Notes: generated by a model from the sequence alone, not told the origin. A stretch of 64,000 bases of DNA from Aplysia californica (GCF_000002075.1 NW_004797857.1:71421-135420); one strand, 5' to 3'. Numbered from the stretch's first letter, positions 47,001-56,285 are shown. Numbers and translations: made by a program.

Positions 47001-49661
47001 TACAGCGGAGGGCCAGGCAGATACAGCGGAGAGCCAGGCAGATATATATATAGCAGAGGGCCAGGCAGATACAGCGGAGAGCCAGGCAGATATATATATA
47101 GCAGAGGGCCAGGCAGATACAGCGGAGATCCAGGCAGATATATATATAGCGGAGGGCCAGGCAGATACCACCTTGGGGAGTGGGGAAATGGAAGTCCTGC
47201 CTGACACAGTATGCTCTCAAGGTGTTGACAGTGTCGAAATGAGTATTTCGCTCTGTCAGTTCCAACAAGAAGCAGCAAGTCAGGTGGAGATGACAGATCC
47301 CTCAATTGACCCTGTCGAGGATAATGTACCTATGCCCCAGCTGGACCTGGAAAACCCCTCTGGAATCTCTGCTGATTCATCTGATGTTAATGCCTCAGAT
47401 GTGCCGACTATTAATGACATCCCAGTAGTAGATCCTGACAATGCACAGTGTGTCTCTGATTCGGATAGTGACGCCACCATTACAGAAGAGACAGAAGAAG
47501 CTGCTGGCATTATTGTAGTTGAGACTGGAGTCGGCGAGGCCACTGTCACCGAAGCTCTGGACGTTGTCGAGGCCGGCCAGCAGTTGCTTGAGGCTGATCA
47601 ACCATCAGTTCCTTTTGAGATCAACGAGGAAGCAGACGAGCCTGATTCTGTGACTGATGCAATGATGCTGATGAATGCAGGGATAGCGGAGCCTCTGGCG
47701 ACTTCCTCAAACAGCTGCGCCGCTTCAGAAGATGTAGCGCTGACCACTCCTTTCTGGGAGAGTCTGGACCAGCAGCAGACGTCCTCCCCCACCCCAGCCA
47801 ACGACCCACCTATGTCAGGTGTTGTCTTTGGTGAGCCCACAGACTCGGAGATGGTGTCCATGGACTCAGACTCTGGCCTTGACCCAGGTCAGTGACTGTT
47901 GTGATGCTTAGTTCTCATTTATATTCATAGTGATAGTTTTTTAAAATGAAACTTTAAGGGATCTGAAAAGGATTCACTTTAATTTGTAATAATTGGATAG
48001 CTGTGCCCATCATTACTTTAAATTTAAGAACATTCACAAAATTTCTGTCTATGCCATTGCCAAACTGCCTCAACTACGGCTTGCTAAATTTACAGAAACA
48101 AGATAAAGTGGGTTTTTTTAAGGATGCAATGTCTTTATAAATCCTCTGATGCTGAATATCAAACTTAAGTTGTTATGATTGTGAGTCCAGCCCTTAACCA
48201 CAAGATGGTCAGATAGCAAACACATAATATTATTGTATGAAACAAGTTCATAGCCAGATTGGTACATAATGAGAAGATTTTTGAGTTCTGCCAATTTTGC
48301 CACGTGCTTGTTAGACTATTCCTTTTGTTAGCACTTATTTATCATCTGTCTCTTCGAATTTTAAACTCGTACTTGTTTTCTTTTGTACTGTCATTGTCTC
48401 CTTTCACCAGTCCTCCAGTTCTCCTTTACATATTTAAATACAAGTTATCAGAGACTGATTTGCATGGTTAAAAAAAAACGAAGTCCCTTTCACTTTTTCT
48501 GTGGTGAAATCCTTGCTGTTTTGCATCTTCCATCTCTGTGTCTTTGTTTCTCAAAGGAGATCTCTCGCTTTGGTTTCCCCAGAAGTCAGGGTCTCAGGTA
48601 ACTGCTCTTGGTCTTTATAAACAAGTTGTGGACTTTTCCTTGATACAAAGACCTGTCAGTGTGTCTGCAATGTTTTTGCAGTGAAGATATATGCAGGTCT
48701 TCCAGCACTGTATACTCTTTACTTATCTTCTTACTATGATATCACGATATAATGGACTGCCCAACCTTTGTGCTTGACACTTGGATATTTTTTGTTTGTT
48801 TTCGTTTTATGTGATTTTAGTAGAGCTTTAGTTGTGTGAGCTTTTTGTGCTGTTCAATAGTTCAATTGTAATTTCTTTTTTCCTGGACTTTGTCCTCGTT
48901 TTTCCACCCTTGTCGTAATAATGTACTTTCAATACTTTCTTCTGCTTTGGCTCTACCGGTGTGTGCGTTTACTGTTCTGGAGAAGTTCTGTATTTTCAGA
49001 CACCTTTCTCGGGATGTTTTATTAAAACAGTGTAAGGGAGGGTAGCCTATTTGGCAACTAAGTTTTGACCATGAAAATTTCATGAAATAGTAATTCGATA
49101 CTGTCTCTTCTTTAATTGTGGCGTCCCTCTGATTTGTGGTTCTGTAATCACTGCTGGTTTTGAAGTTTAAATATATAGCGAAGGCCACTTAATATGGGAC
49201 CATCATATTTTTTTTGTTTAACTGGGTTTCCCGTTTAGAGAGGTTGCTCAAATAGAAGTTTAAAAGAATTGGAGATTTTCTTTTCTTTTGGTTTACAGCT
49301 GTTTTGGGTGTAACTGTGTTTGTTATGAGGGGAATCCGCTGAATTTTGTCTGGGTCTTTTAAAATTTCATGAAGCAAAATTATCCAGAAAGTGAAGTTGT
49401 ACACTGGTATTATGGATGAGATCACAAGCTGTAGAACATGCCATGCAATATATAGCTGTTATTCTGTCTGCACAAGCTGCATGCATGTGGGTAGTTAAAG
49501 ATTGTTTTCTTTTCTCCCCTCCCCTTCCCCGCCATGCCCTTGACCGTATGTCGTTGACAGTGTCAGATGTGTCACCTCTGGCAGGACTGAACCTGGGCCT
49601 CGAGGAAGAAGACGGCCCTTTACAGTTCTCTATGGTAGACAATGAGGAAAACTCTATGTAG
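26601..49661 (+). CDS. ZNF318: ZNF318-like matrin-type zinc finger protein (8 coding exons, complete)
   Basis: Exons: 26601-26840, 31919-34822, 36294-37115, 37649-37834, 38812-38908, 41849-41967, 43564-47887, 49561-49661 (TAG). All introns are GT-AG and the phases close, giving 2930 aa (human about 2280, recalled). Order: Gly/Pro-rich N-terminus; Ser-rich part; a conserved segment near residue 396 ([17 protein letters not shown]); RS region about 690-960; coiled coil 1051-1125; two C-x2-C-x12-H-x5-H fingers (Cys1360 and Cys1429 lead); Pro-rich stretch; acidic tail; [13 protein letters not shown] basic patch near 2477; coding minisatellite 2576-2658. ZNF318 similarity rests on both fingers ([18 protein letters not shown]), the RPW motif between them and NPMYEKQ after the second. 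An in-frame TAA at 26583 supports the start. Mammalian ZNF318 is a nuclear regulator of transcription and of termination at the IgM/IgD locus; the function here is unknown. Confidence 0.93.
27200..27515 (-). mobile_element. SINE family C tail, head missing
   Basis: Shares GATGCTCAGAAGAGTAAGAT, TTAAGAACGCTGA, GCCGTAAAGACGCTGGA and CTGTTGGTCAGTCGGGAG with 29870-30095. Where the sister copy carries the tRNA-like head, this one runs into the palindrome cluster at 27525, so the head was lost or replaced. Confidence 0.65.
27525..27885. repeat. Two clusters of AGTCTAGCCGTAC palindromes
   Basis: At 27559-27588 the half-site AGTCTAGCCGTAC is joined by TTAA to its exact inverse, a 30-base perfect palindrome. 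Related palindromes (AAGTACGGCTAGACTGG and mirror) fill 27527-27610 and 27770-27882, giving two arrays that are themselves inverted to each other across about 160 bases of AT-rich DNA. Confidence 0.85.
28088..28502 (+). repeat. 175-bp tandem repeat, about 2.4 units
   Basis: GTTTTGAGACAATATTCGTC (28088) and GTTTTGAGACAATATTTGTC (28263) start two aligned units sharing TGAAACTTGGCA, GTACATT, GCAGAATCTAGTC and CTACTTTTTGAGTT. A third, weaker unit reaches 28502 (GAATGAAACTTGGCAAC). No ORF. Confidence 0.85.
28771..28882. repeat. CT microsatellite followed by CA
   Basis: CT units with five or so TTTC interruptions after a C10 run, then a short CA block and GCGC-rich end. In ZNF318-like intron 1. 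Confidence 0.95.
29825..30205 (-). mobile_element. tRNA-derived SINE, family C (Ser/Leu-tRNA-like head)
   Basis: The minus-strand head at 30110-30205 reads GATGGCCGAATGGACAGCGC, GTCTGCGTTTGAAGTCATTC and GCGGTTCGAATCCGG, like a type II tRNA but without a pairing acceptor stem. The tail (30105 down to 29825) has TAGATCTAGATTCTAGATC and CTTTACGGCAGTTTTCGGG and is repeated at 27200-27515. It sits in ZNF318-like intron 1. Confidence 0.7.
30595..30745 (+). mobile_element. Fragment of the hAT-like repeat family
   Basis: GAGTTCAGTTTTTGTCATCC, GGTGTTGCCTTCAACCCCA and GAACGCACAGGTTCACTGAC match the interior of the copies at 39106-40734 (inverted) and 61938-63536. Neither end is present. Just before it lie three TAACCGGGCA-like boxes (30498, 30529, 30577). 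Confidence 0.65.
31015..31298 (+). mobile_element. 284-bp piggyBac-like MITE in ZNF318-like intron 1
   Basis: Flanked by TTAA on both sides. Left end TTAACTCTTTATCTCCGAAG; right end, inverted, TTAACTCTTTATCTTCGGCA: the first 14 bases are identical. No ORF. TTAA targets plus short inverted ends point to piggyBac-type mobilisation. Confidence 0.8.
31315..31562 (-). mobile_element. tRNA-derived SINE, family D
   Basis: On the minus strand: CCTTGCGGTACCTAAGGCAC, GCCTCGGGATCGGGAGGTCG and GATCGAGTCCC (tRNA-like head), then GCCTGGGGCCTAGCATTATG, GGAACAGTGCTAAGACTGG and TGTGGCAGCACGG. It sits between the TTAA MITE and exon 2 of the ZNF318-like gene. Confidence 0.7.
31919..34822 (+). CDS. ZNF318: ZNF318-like exon 2 (Ser-rich and RS-domain exon)
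   Basis: A 2904-base exon (968 codons) between TTCACAG and GTAAGC. It enters in frame at [13 protein letters not shown]; the GTG at 32045 is internal, not a start. The first third is Ser-rich with a KPKSILKQK motif (compare KKSILKKR in human). The middle holds the conserved IGFNFDLS segment and a charged helix. The last third is an SR-type domain with [10 protein letters not shown] repeats at about 34390-34510, followed by [21 protein letters not shown] domains are usually phosphorylated and bring nuclear proteins into splicing or transcription bodies. Confidence 0.92.
36294..37115 (+). CDS. ZNF318: ZNF318-like exon 3 (coiled coil plus KSTGSA repeats)
   Basis: 274 codons. The first 75 ([20 protein letters not shown], then [18 protein letters not shown]) match the coiled coil that precedes the fingers in ZNF318. 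The rest is Ala/Ser/Thr-rich and holds a short coding repeat at about 36785-36900 of the type GKSTGSA, four to five copies. The antisense strand of this exon is open for nearly 300 codons, a result of composition. Confidence 0.9.
37649..37834 (+). CDS. ZNF318: ZNF318-like exon 4 (first matrin/U1-type zinc finger)
   Basis: 62 codons. The finger follows [12 protein letters not shown]-x2-C-x12-H-x5-H with Cys1360, Cys1363, His1376, His1382, ending HGKKHMG before GTATGT. This is the spacing of matrin/U1-like fingers, which bind RNA or DNA. The segment lines up closely with the first finger of ZNF318 (EYYDAGNHWC). Confidence 0.93.
37999..38094. repeat. CT microsatellite in ZNF318-like intron 4
   Basis: About 39 perfect CT units then CCCTCT variants. 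It starts about 165 bases after the exon 4 donor, so the pre-mRNA has a long pyrimidine tract upstream of exon 5. Confidence 0.95.
38812..38908 (+). CDS. ZNF318: ZNF318-like exon 5 (inter-finger linker with RPW motif)
   Basis: 97 bases encoding [17 protein letters not shown] and a basic tail, ending in phase 1 at AAG-G before GTATGT. The RPW motif right after finger 1 is shared with vertebrate ZNF318 (YNRPWASK), so this short exon is real despite its size. Confidence 0.88.
39049..40834 (+). mobile_element. Outer TTAA-flanked element (piggyBac-like), interrupted by a hAT-like element
   Basis: Left end TTAACACTTTGCCCCCTCGG; right end, inverted, TTAACACTTTCCACCCACGC (about 15 of 20 match), both with TTAA. 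Only about 155 bases belong to this element (39049-39105 and 40735-40834); the rest is the inner element. In ZNF318-like intron 5. Confidence 0.65.
39106..40734 (-). mobile_element. hAT-like non-autonomous element, copy 1 (nested)
   Basis: Ends CTGGGTTCCCGTGGCC and, inverted, CAGGGTTCCTGCC. Flanks TGATCG and CGATCG differ at one base, fitting a 6-bp target duplication. Near both ends are repeats of CCTTGAATTCAAGG and CCTTGAAAACTGCTTGAATT. The interior is an inverted, diverged copy of 61938-63536. No transposase ORF. Confidence 0.7.
41849..41967 (+). CDS. ZNF318: ZNF318-like exon 6 (second matrin/U1-type zinc finger)
   Basis: 119 bases completing a split Gly codon, then [18 protein letters not shown]. 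The finger is C-x2-C-x12-H-x5-H again (Cys1429, Cys1432, His1445, His1451), ending EEHDNKYA before GTAAGT. It matches the second ZNF318 finger (PISGFYCQLC, QHNEKY). Confidence 0.93.
42024..42208 (+). mobile_element. SINE family B tail fragment in ZNF318-like intron 6
   Basis: GTGTGGGTGGTTGACGGGTG through TTGCAAGTGCCATAAAACTC, then TTATTAAAACTAAACT, match the family B tail. The tRNA-like head is missing. It lies 57 bases after exon 6. Confidence 0.7.
43564..47887 (+). CDS. ZNF318: ZNF318-like exon 7 (large C-terminal exon)
   Basis: 4324 bases, 1441 codons plus one base. It starts [12 protein letters not shown], the conserved segment after finger 2. A Pro-rich run follows (43690-43765), then an acidic part, ILPPWTPLT, a highly charged coiled coil (about 44580-44740) ending in a [11 protein letters not shown] acidic cluster, a long disordered Ser/Glu/Val-rich tail, the basic [16 protein letters not shown] patch and the minisatellite at 46921-47167. 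The donor is CCAG-GTCAGT. If intron 7 were retained, translation would end almost at once (TGA at 47893-47895). Confidence 0.92.
46921..47167 (+). repeat. Coding minisatellite in ZNF318-like exon 7
   Basis: About 82 codons of an in-frame repeat. The basic unit is 21 bases, AESQADT; variants are [14 protein letters not shown] and AKSQADT. Three later units carry an in-frame TATATATATA tract reading [12 protein letters not shown], giving a 48-base higher-order unit. The near-identical copies suggest recent expansion and likely length variation between individuals. The antisense strand is also open across it, giving false overlapping ORFs. Confidence 0.9.
49561..49661 (+). CDS. ZNF318: ZNF318-like exon 8 (C-terminal exon)
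   Basis: Starts after GTTGACAG, completes a split Val codon and encodes [18 protein letters not shown] and a short acidic end before TAG at 49659. Phase and acidic composition continue exon 7. A second AG six bases inside (49566) could serve as an alternative acceptor but would shift to phase 2, so the first is preferred. Confidence 0.8.
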
Positions 49662-52600
49662 ATATGATGACTTATTTAATAAATTGTTTGTTTTATTGTC
49701 AACTGTTCTTTGCTTGTAAATAGTTTTTTAATGTTTTTTTTGTCCAAGGTAAAAATAAAGCTTGCTTCAATGTGTCATTGTTGAAAATTTTATTTTGCAT
49801 GCATGTACCTTTATTGAATTATTTTTGGTCTCCAATACACATTCTTCAAAGAAGTACATTGTTGTTATTATGTTGAGGCCTCATAGAAACAGAGAGGCTT
49901 GGACATAGTGCCACCACAAATGTAATTTTGTAAATTAAAAGAACAGAGTGAGTTTATGTAAATACCTATGTAAGAAGAACATTTCAATTTACCGCATGGA
50001 CGCTGGTGTTAGTGGTTGTGAATATTGAAATAAAAGCAACAGCTTGACTTAATGCTGAGCTTTGATTAAAATGGAGGTAATGCTGAGCTTTTATTAAAAT
50101 CTTCATGGTTCCTTCCACTCACATGTCTTTTGCATCTTTTTTATTCAGGGAAACTGGGATGGGTTTTGTCGTGAAGTTAAACACAGAGGTGCTGATTTTC
50201 CGCAATATATAGGGAAATCCATATTTCTAACATTGTCCGGATTTTGTGGTATAGTCCTGCTCATACATTTATTTACATATTAATCTTTTTTTGCATGCCG
50301 TATTGAACCATATGAATATGAAAATAAACTTCATAAAAGATGCATTAGACTTTATGATTCGTAAAGTTTGAGTCTCCGTGTGCACGTTTCCATGGTGTCC
50401 AACCCCAACAAGTTCAAAATTTTTTTTTTAGCCAGTTGGCATCTCTGTAGACATACCTTACTAAATACAGAAAGGAAATTATTACGAACAATAAACTTTT
50501 CTCAACCCTGACTAAAAACTAATTCTTTGTTGTATGGTGTTTTCTGATTTCTTTTGTCATCCATCTTCGTGTGTATGAATTTTTTTTCTTGTTTTAATTA
50601 TTCAGAATTCGTCTTATGTTTTGATATTATATATGTGTTCAAATTTCTTTTTTCCCTCAGCTATTAGTTGGGATTCATTTTTATGTTTTTTCCACAGCTA
50701 AATCATATCGTACTGAAATATTTGCTATTAGTTATTTGCAGTTTTAGATTGCTTTTTTTTTGAGAAACACTTACTTGAGACACCCTCTCTTAAAGTAAGT
50801 GAAAAGTGTTTTTTGTGCATGATGTCAGTGACCCACTCGTGGCTCCATAGCATGGAGACCCTGAAAGAGCATAGTAGGTCAAGTAAATTCAGAATGGAGG
50901 GCTCAAGTAGACTTTTACTGTTATGTTTGTACGGGTTTTAAAAAAATGTTTGGTCTTCTTTTTCGTGCTCCTTGCAAAACCACACACTTAGTACCGGTAT
51001 GTATTCCCAATTATGTTGTAAAACATTTTTGAATGGTTCAGAAGTTTTGGTCAAGTGGTTTTTGTTCTTGCCTCTTACCTCTTATTAAGTTCTGTTTTTG
51101 AACCTATACATTTACTTTAAAAGTGTTATTTGTTTGAGTAAAGAGGTACACATTGACGGTATTACTGCCATTTAGTCTAGGAAAAAATAAGACGGATAGA
51201 AACAACAAAAAGATAGGAAAGAAGTAGAACCAACAACCTGTGACGCCCTCCAACCGCCGGCTAACATATCTTAAGCCGATTTCAAATCATAAAATAAAGA
51301 TTGTGCCTCATTTGCATGATGAGAAGTATTTGACAGCCGTTTATCTTTGAAGGGGATGTTGGTGGGCATTATGATTGCACATGTTGGCCTTGTGTCCTAA
51401 TCTGATGAAATGTGGCAGTTATCATACGCTCTCATAAGATTAAGGCTCATCCTACACTTCTCAACATGTTATAACCTGGCTTGTGCTAATGGGGGTGGCT
51501 TGTAGATGTACTGTATTTGGACCTCTTCGACTAACCGCAACAACAAACTGACTGCAGTGCGCTGACAAAAAATCGAAGTGGGTTAACTTTGACGGTTGAT
51601 GCCAATATAAGTTAATTTAACCAATGCTGCAATTTTTCAGCGAGAATAGAAGACCGGAGTTCTCATCTAAAGTGGTTTTTGCATATATATGATCACAACA
51701 AGGAAATGTTATGTTTTAGATTTTAATTAATAAATTAACACATGTCAATAAAATTCCATGTTGTGAGTGCCTTGGTGAAAGATTGAAAAAGTAAACCACC
51801 CGTCCACTTCCCACTGATGAGAGCTTATGTAGATTAACTCCCGCAGTATTTCTCACAGCCAGTGACCCATTTGTCCAGATCTATGGTCATTAACATTGCA
51901 TAAGCAGGGTTAACGAGCACAGTGAAATTTATTTTGAGAAGGGCCTTGACTTTGATGTGATGTAGGCCTCTTTGTCGTCTGTGGTTGGGTTGGTTAGAGT
52001 TTTTTGTTAATCAGTATGAGTAGGCCTCTATGTTGTATCATAAAATTTCACTTTTTAGTTTTGTTTACATTTAAAATCATGCTCCTTTTGAACATTGGCG
52101 TAATTAAATAGTAATTTAAAGATTTTCTTAATAGGGTTTGAAGAATTTTAGATATTTGTGTATTTCACATTGCATTGTCAATTGCCCCGTTTTCTTTCCT
52201 TCCTTATATAATTTGGGTCTGTTATTAGGCACTGTTTGAAGAGATACACATGTGTTGGTATGATGATAAGGAGTATTTCCATATTTGTGATTGTAGTTTT
52301 ATATATTGCTTTTGGATCCTTTCTCGTTTCGTGTATTGTGTCGTTTCGTGTATTGTGTTCACTGTGTAATTACAATTATATTATATACATGATATAAACT
52401 CGTTTATTTAAAGAGATGCCCAAGCTAGTTGAATTATTGGAGTTGGAGGATTGTTACTGCATGTGTGCTGTTACCTTTGTTGGTAAGACTTAAACAAGAT
52501 TCAAATATATGTCACTCTGGTTTTGATTGTTTTCTAGACTTGTGTGTTGTTTGAAAAGATCAAAGTTTTTATTAACTCTTCTGTTGTGAATCCTTTTGAA

Positions 52601-53000
52601 GATTAACACTCAGTCATTCACTAATAATAGGCTTTCTAATCCAACTTATGAGATGACTTGGTTTGTGTTGAAAAGGGTGCTTTGAGTTTGAGTACAATCA
52701 ACATAGTTGTATGTGCACTAACTACATAGTTTAGCCACATAGGTTCAGATACTAGATTTTATGCAGGACCAGTTGTCTTCAGAGAACAGGTGAGTACATG
52801 GAAACTTCAGCTGCGCTCGTTTACATTCCTTTCTTTAGACGAAAGAAAAACATAGTTTGAATAGAGTTCATTTTGTGCTAGTGTTTCTACACATATTTTA
52901 TGTATACCCCTGTTTTGCCCAGGCATCTTCTGTCTGACAAGTATTGAAAAAGAAATTGGCAATAAAAATAAAAATGGATGAGCTCACCATACATTTTTGT
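49662..53000 (+). other. Probable 3' UTR or unique DNA after the ZNF318-like gene
   Basis: About 3.3 kb of AT-rich, largely repeat-free sequence with no long ORF on either strand. Its low repeat content, compared with all other intergenic DNA here, and the AATAAA signals at 49754, 50029 and 52961 fit a long alternative 3' UTR. This is inference; transcript data would decide. Confidence 0.4.
49678..49759 (+). terminator. Poly(A) signals of the ZNF318-like gene
   Basis: AATAAA occurs at 49678-49683, only 17 bases past the stop, and again at 49754-49759 followed by GTGTCATTGTTG. Another lies at 50029. The second is best placed. The next 3 kb are unique and T-rich, and AATAAAAATAAA at 52961 could end a longer form. 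Confidence 0.55.
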
Positions 53001-53432
53001 ACTGCTTTGTTGCTTGTATGTTGTACAATTTTTAAATATTTTTTAGGGCATCGGCTCAACTACTAAGCTCACATTTCAAATACAAGTTGGTGTATTATAT
53101 GGGTCATTTTCCAAATCTATCTTCTCTCCTCTCCCCCCCCCCTTTTTTTTTTTCTCTTGATGAGTCTTTCTTCACACAATTATCTGAATTGTCTACTATC
53201 TTCCTCTTGCAAAACAAGCACCATGGGTAGTATAATAAGTATCAATGGAGAACTCTTCATCTCTACCAAAAACAGTGGCAGAATGAGCTTCATTATTTAT
53301 TTGTCTAATGCATCATGATGGTCACAGTTCTTGTACCATCAAATGCATCGTATTTGTCAGCTTCTCTGAGAGCCTCTGGAGGATAATGTTCTGTAACGTT
53401 TTGTTTAAAAAAATAAAATGTAGCTGTTTTTA

Positions 53433-53892
53433 TGCCCCCCATCAACACGATTTAGATCATTATTAAGTAGGCAGTCTTCAACAATGCCTATTGAGGCTAA
53501 TCCAGGCTGAGACCCGAGAACCCAGCATGATAAAGATGTTGCAAGCAACGAAGTCCGTTTGGGTAGGCCTACTTTTTACCACAGAGACAAAAAACTAGTT
53601 TTTTTGTTGTGTTGATCCTTCAGAATCAGGAATAGCAAGAAAATTGCCAGCCTTGACCATACAATAAACTGAATTTTGATGATTTTGAATAAAGGTGCAT
53701 CTTTGATAAGATAAAACTTTTGGAAGGTGTAAAAATTAAAAAACTCTTGGAATTTGGACTTAAGTGGATTGCTTACAACAGCGAAGATAAGGACTGCTGA
53801 GGTACTTGATAAAAATTCTCCCCTCTCGGGAATTGAACTTGGGTCTCCTGCATGCGACGGTGAAGCACCTAACCGCAACACTATAGATACTG
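53433..53892 (-). mobile_element. tRNA-derived SINE, family A, split by an insertion
   Basis: On the minus strand the head (GCGGTTAGGTGCTTCACCGT; AGTTCAATTCCCGAG) is at 53790-53892 and the tail (CAGCCTGGATTAGCC; ATGATCTAAATCGTG) at 53433-53525. About 260 bases between them are absent from the sister copy at 54060, so something inserted here or the two ends belong to separate copies. Confidence 0.65.
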
Positions 53893-54059
53893 GTCTACTG
53901 TTACCGGTACATGATATTTGTTAGATATTTCATAGAAATGACGCAAACTTTATGATGCTTCAGTGATCTTAACAAGTAGATTTAACCTTTTGGAATCGGC
54001 ACTGAAAATAATTGAGAAGATTAAGTTTTTTTCCTTTTTTAATACATGTTTTTACTTTT

Positions 54060-54268
54060 ACGTCCCCATTGGCACAATTTAGATCAATTAGGTGGGCTTC
54101 CAACCCTGCTGTCAGGGTCAACCTGGGGCTGAGAGGTATACAACATCTCAGCAGAAGAACGAGTTGCTCGATAAAAATGTTCTCCCTACTACTTTGGAAT
54201 CAAACTGGGGTCTCCTGTGTGCGACAGGAAAGTGCTTAACTACTACACCACACACCACAGACATTGGT
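54060..54268 (-). mobile_element. tRNA-derived SINE, family A
   Basis: On the minus strand the head reads GTGTAGTAGTTAAGCACTTT and CCCAGTTTGATTCC (A-box- and B-box-like). The tail ends in CAGCCCCAGGTTGACCCTGA and TGATCTAAATTGTGCC. The tail is shared with copies at 53433 and 22678, all on the minus strand. Confidence 0.78.
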
Positions 54269-55049
54269 ATTATGAGTAAAATTTGCCATAGTTTAACCAT
54301 TTGAGTAAAACTAAAACTGAGAATGTAATACTTGAATGGGTAATGTCATTGTGTGGCCGTGGGTGTCTGCTTTCTATCTTTGATTTGGTCTTTGTCTGAC
54401 AAAATTGTGACATCCCGCTGGTAACATTAGTAAGTGTACATGTAGTAAGTGAAACATCATCAAGTTTTTTCATTTAATAATTTTTTATATATAATATATA
54501 TGGAGGTGACTTTAAGATATTGAGCAAAACCTCAGGGTTTTTTTTCAAACTTATGTGCTTCTTAAATTTCCCATCGTCAAAGTCAAAGTGACTATAATTT
54601 TGGAACCAAAGCCAACACTGGATAGTACAGTACAAGTAGGCTACCAAAATTGAACAAAAGAGCGACTTTGCAAATTTCTTCCCTGTGTTCTTGCTACATT
54701 ACATTCTGTTTCCCCTTTTGTTTGGCTTAAAGAATGTTGCAGTGCAGAGGAAAAGGGATCTCTTTATACGCTCAAATATGATATCAACTTTGATGGTGGT
54801 AACTTAGATTTGATATATATGATTTCTAATTTTAAAATTTGCTTGAACTTTGTTTTCAAGAGATAAATCTAGTCTACTTTAAACTACTTATCAAAAAAAT
54901 TGAAGTGCAGGATTTTATAAGGTACCACCTGGTTAATATTCATTTAATAATTTATATAGAAAAACTTGCACTGTGTTGTGAAAGGCATGAAGCTCACGGG
55001 TAGGAGTAGGAGGGTATCACCACACAGCAAGGCTACTTAATATTAGTTG

Positions 55050-55310
55050 TGTAAGGATTTACGGCACTTGCAACTGCATAAGGTCATATGAGCGCCAAGG
55101 GGTGGATGTCAACAGAGAAGTCCAAACGGAGAATCAGGCCAACTCTGCTCACCTCTCTAGCCTCAACAGCTCAAACTCAAAGTCTTCGACTATCAAGGGA
55201 TCCCGGAAATTGCAGTTGACAAGAGAGTGACAAACATACAGAAGAAGTAGAGAAAAAAGGACGATAGTACGATAAGGATGAGGAAAGAAAAAGCAGCTGT
55301 TCCCCCAATG
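55050..55310 (-). mobile_element. SINE family B tail, minus strand, with extra internal sequence
   Basis: ACGGCACTTGCAACTGCATA and AGGTCATATGAGCGCC, then ACAAGAGAGTGACAAACATA and GGACGATAGTACGATAAGG, are the reverse complement of the family B tail. About 100 bases (55110-55210) between the two blocks are not in other copies and may be a later insertion. Confidence 0.65.
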
Positions 55311-55671
55311 TTGTTCTTGCACGGTAGGAGCATGACATTGAAAAATCAGCCCATTTACAATTACGCTGTGCATAAGAAGAACATGTTAATATCCCCCCTT
55401 TTGGAATGGCCTTAAAGACCCTTCAGTCAGTTGCACGGCCCTGGGAGGCAGCAAGGCTACAATGATCTCGACAGCTCAGTAGGACTTTGTCATACGTCAC
55501 TTTTCACAATGGTTTAAGGTGGAGTCTTACACTTTTATCTTTCCCTACATGTATTATGCAGTTGGTCTGATGCTGGGGGGGAGAGGTTCCAGTATGTATG
55601 ATATAACATGTTTACAAATAACTTAGACTGAACACGGTTAAACCGAAAACAGTGGTAAATAACGAAAATAA

Positions 55672-55851
55672 CTGTCCCCGTGGTTTTGTGCACCCCGAAT
55701 AATTTAGCAAAATTTGATAATTTAGCATAATTTCTGATTATTTTCCGTTATCATTCTTTGTTATCAAAATTAACAGAATCACATCATTTCACATTTCTGG
55801 GCTCAGTTTGCATAATTTCAGAATTTTTCTTGCATAAAACGACGGGGACAG
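55672..55851 (+). mobile_element. 180-bp MITE with CTGTCCCCGT ends
   Basis: Ends CTGTCCCCGTGG and, inverted, CTGTCCCCGTCG; flanks AAATAA and AAAGAA (5 of 6). AT-rich interior with TTTAGCATAATTT and TTTGCATAATTT. Same family as 60860-61530. Confidence 0.75.
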
Positions 55852-56285
55852 AAAGAAAGTTCCCAATTTTATTCCATCAGTGCTGCAGGCTTCAGTTTAA
55901 CTAGTTTAAGCAGACTCCACTGTATTGCTGTTGTAAAATTAAAAGTAGGCTGCTGTTTCCTGTTACAGAGAAATACTGTAGCCAACAATTAATACCCTTG
56001 AGGAAATTTAAATTGATGGAAAAACGTACTCGACACTTAACGTTTTTTCGAAGCACTTCTGTTTAACAAGATTAATGTAAATAAATTCTCTTGTCCTGTA
56101 ATGATAAAGTTTGTGTCATCAAGGTTTTACTGTAGATTTTGATTAGCATTGCAAGAAAATGAGAAAGATTTGTGACACGCTGTCCTCAAATTGACATTTC
56201 CTGTTTGATAAAACATGATCGCAAGTTACTCATCAGTACTATCAAAAACTAAGACAAAGATAAGATCATCACTACAGGTAGGCTA

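Noticed and set aside
46680-47305. Three overlapping minus-strand ORFs of 131-175 codons
   Set aside because: They arise because the coding minisatellite has a period divisible by three and is open on both strands.
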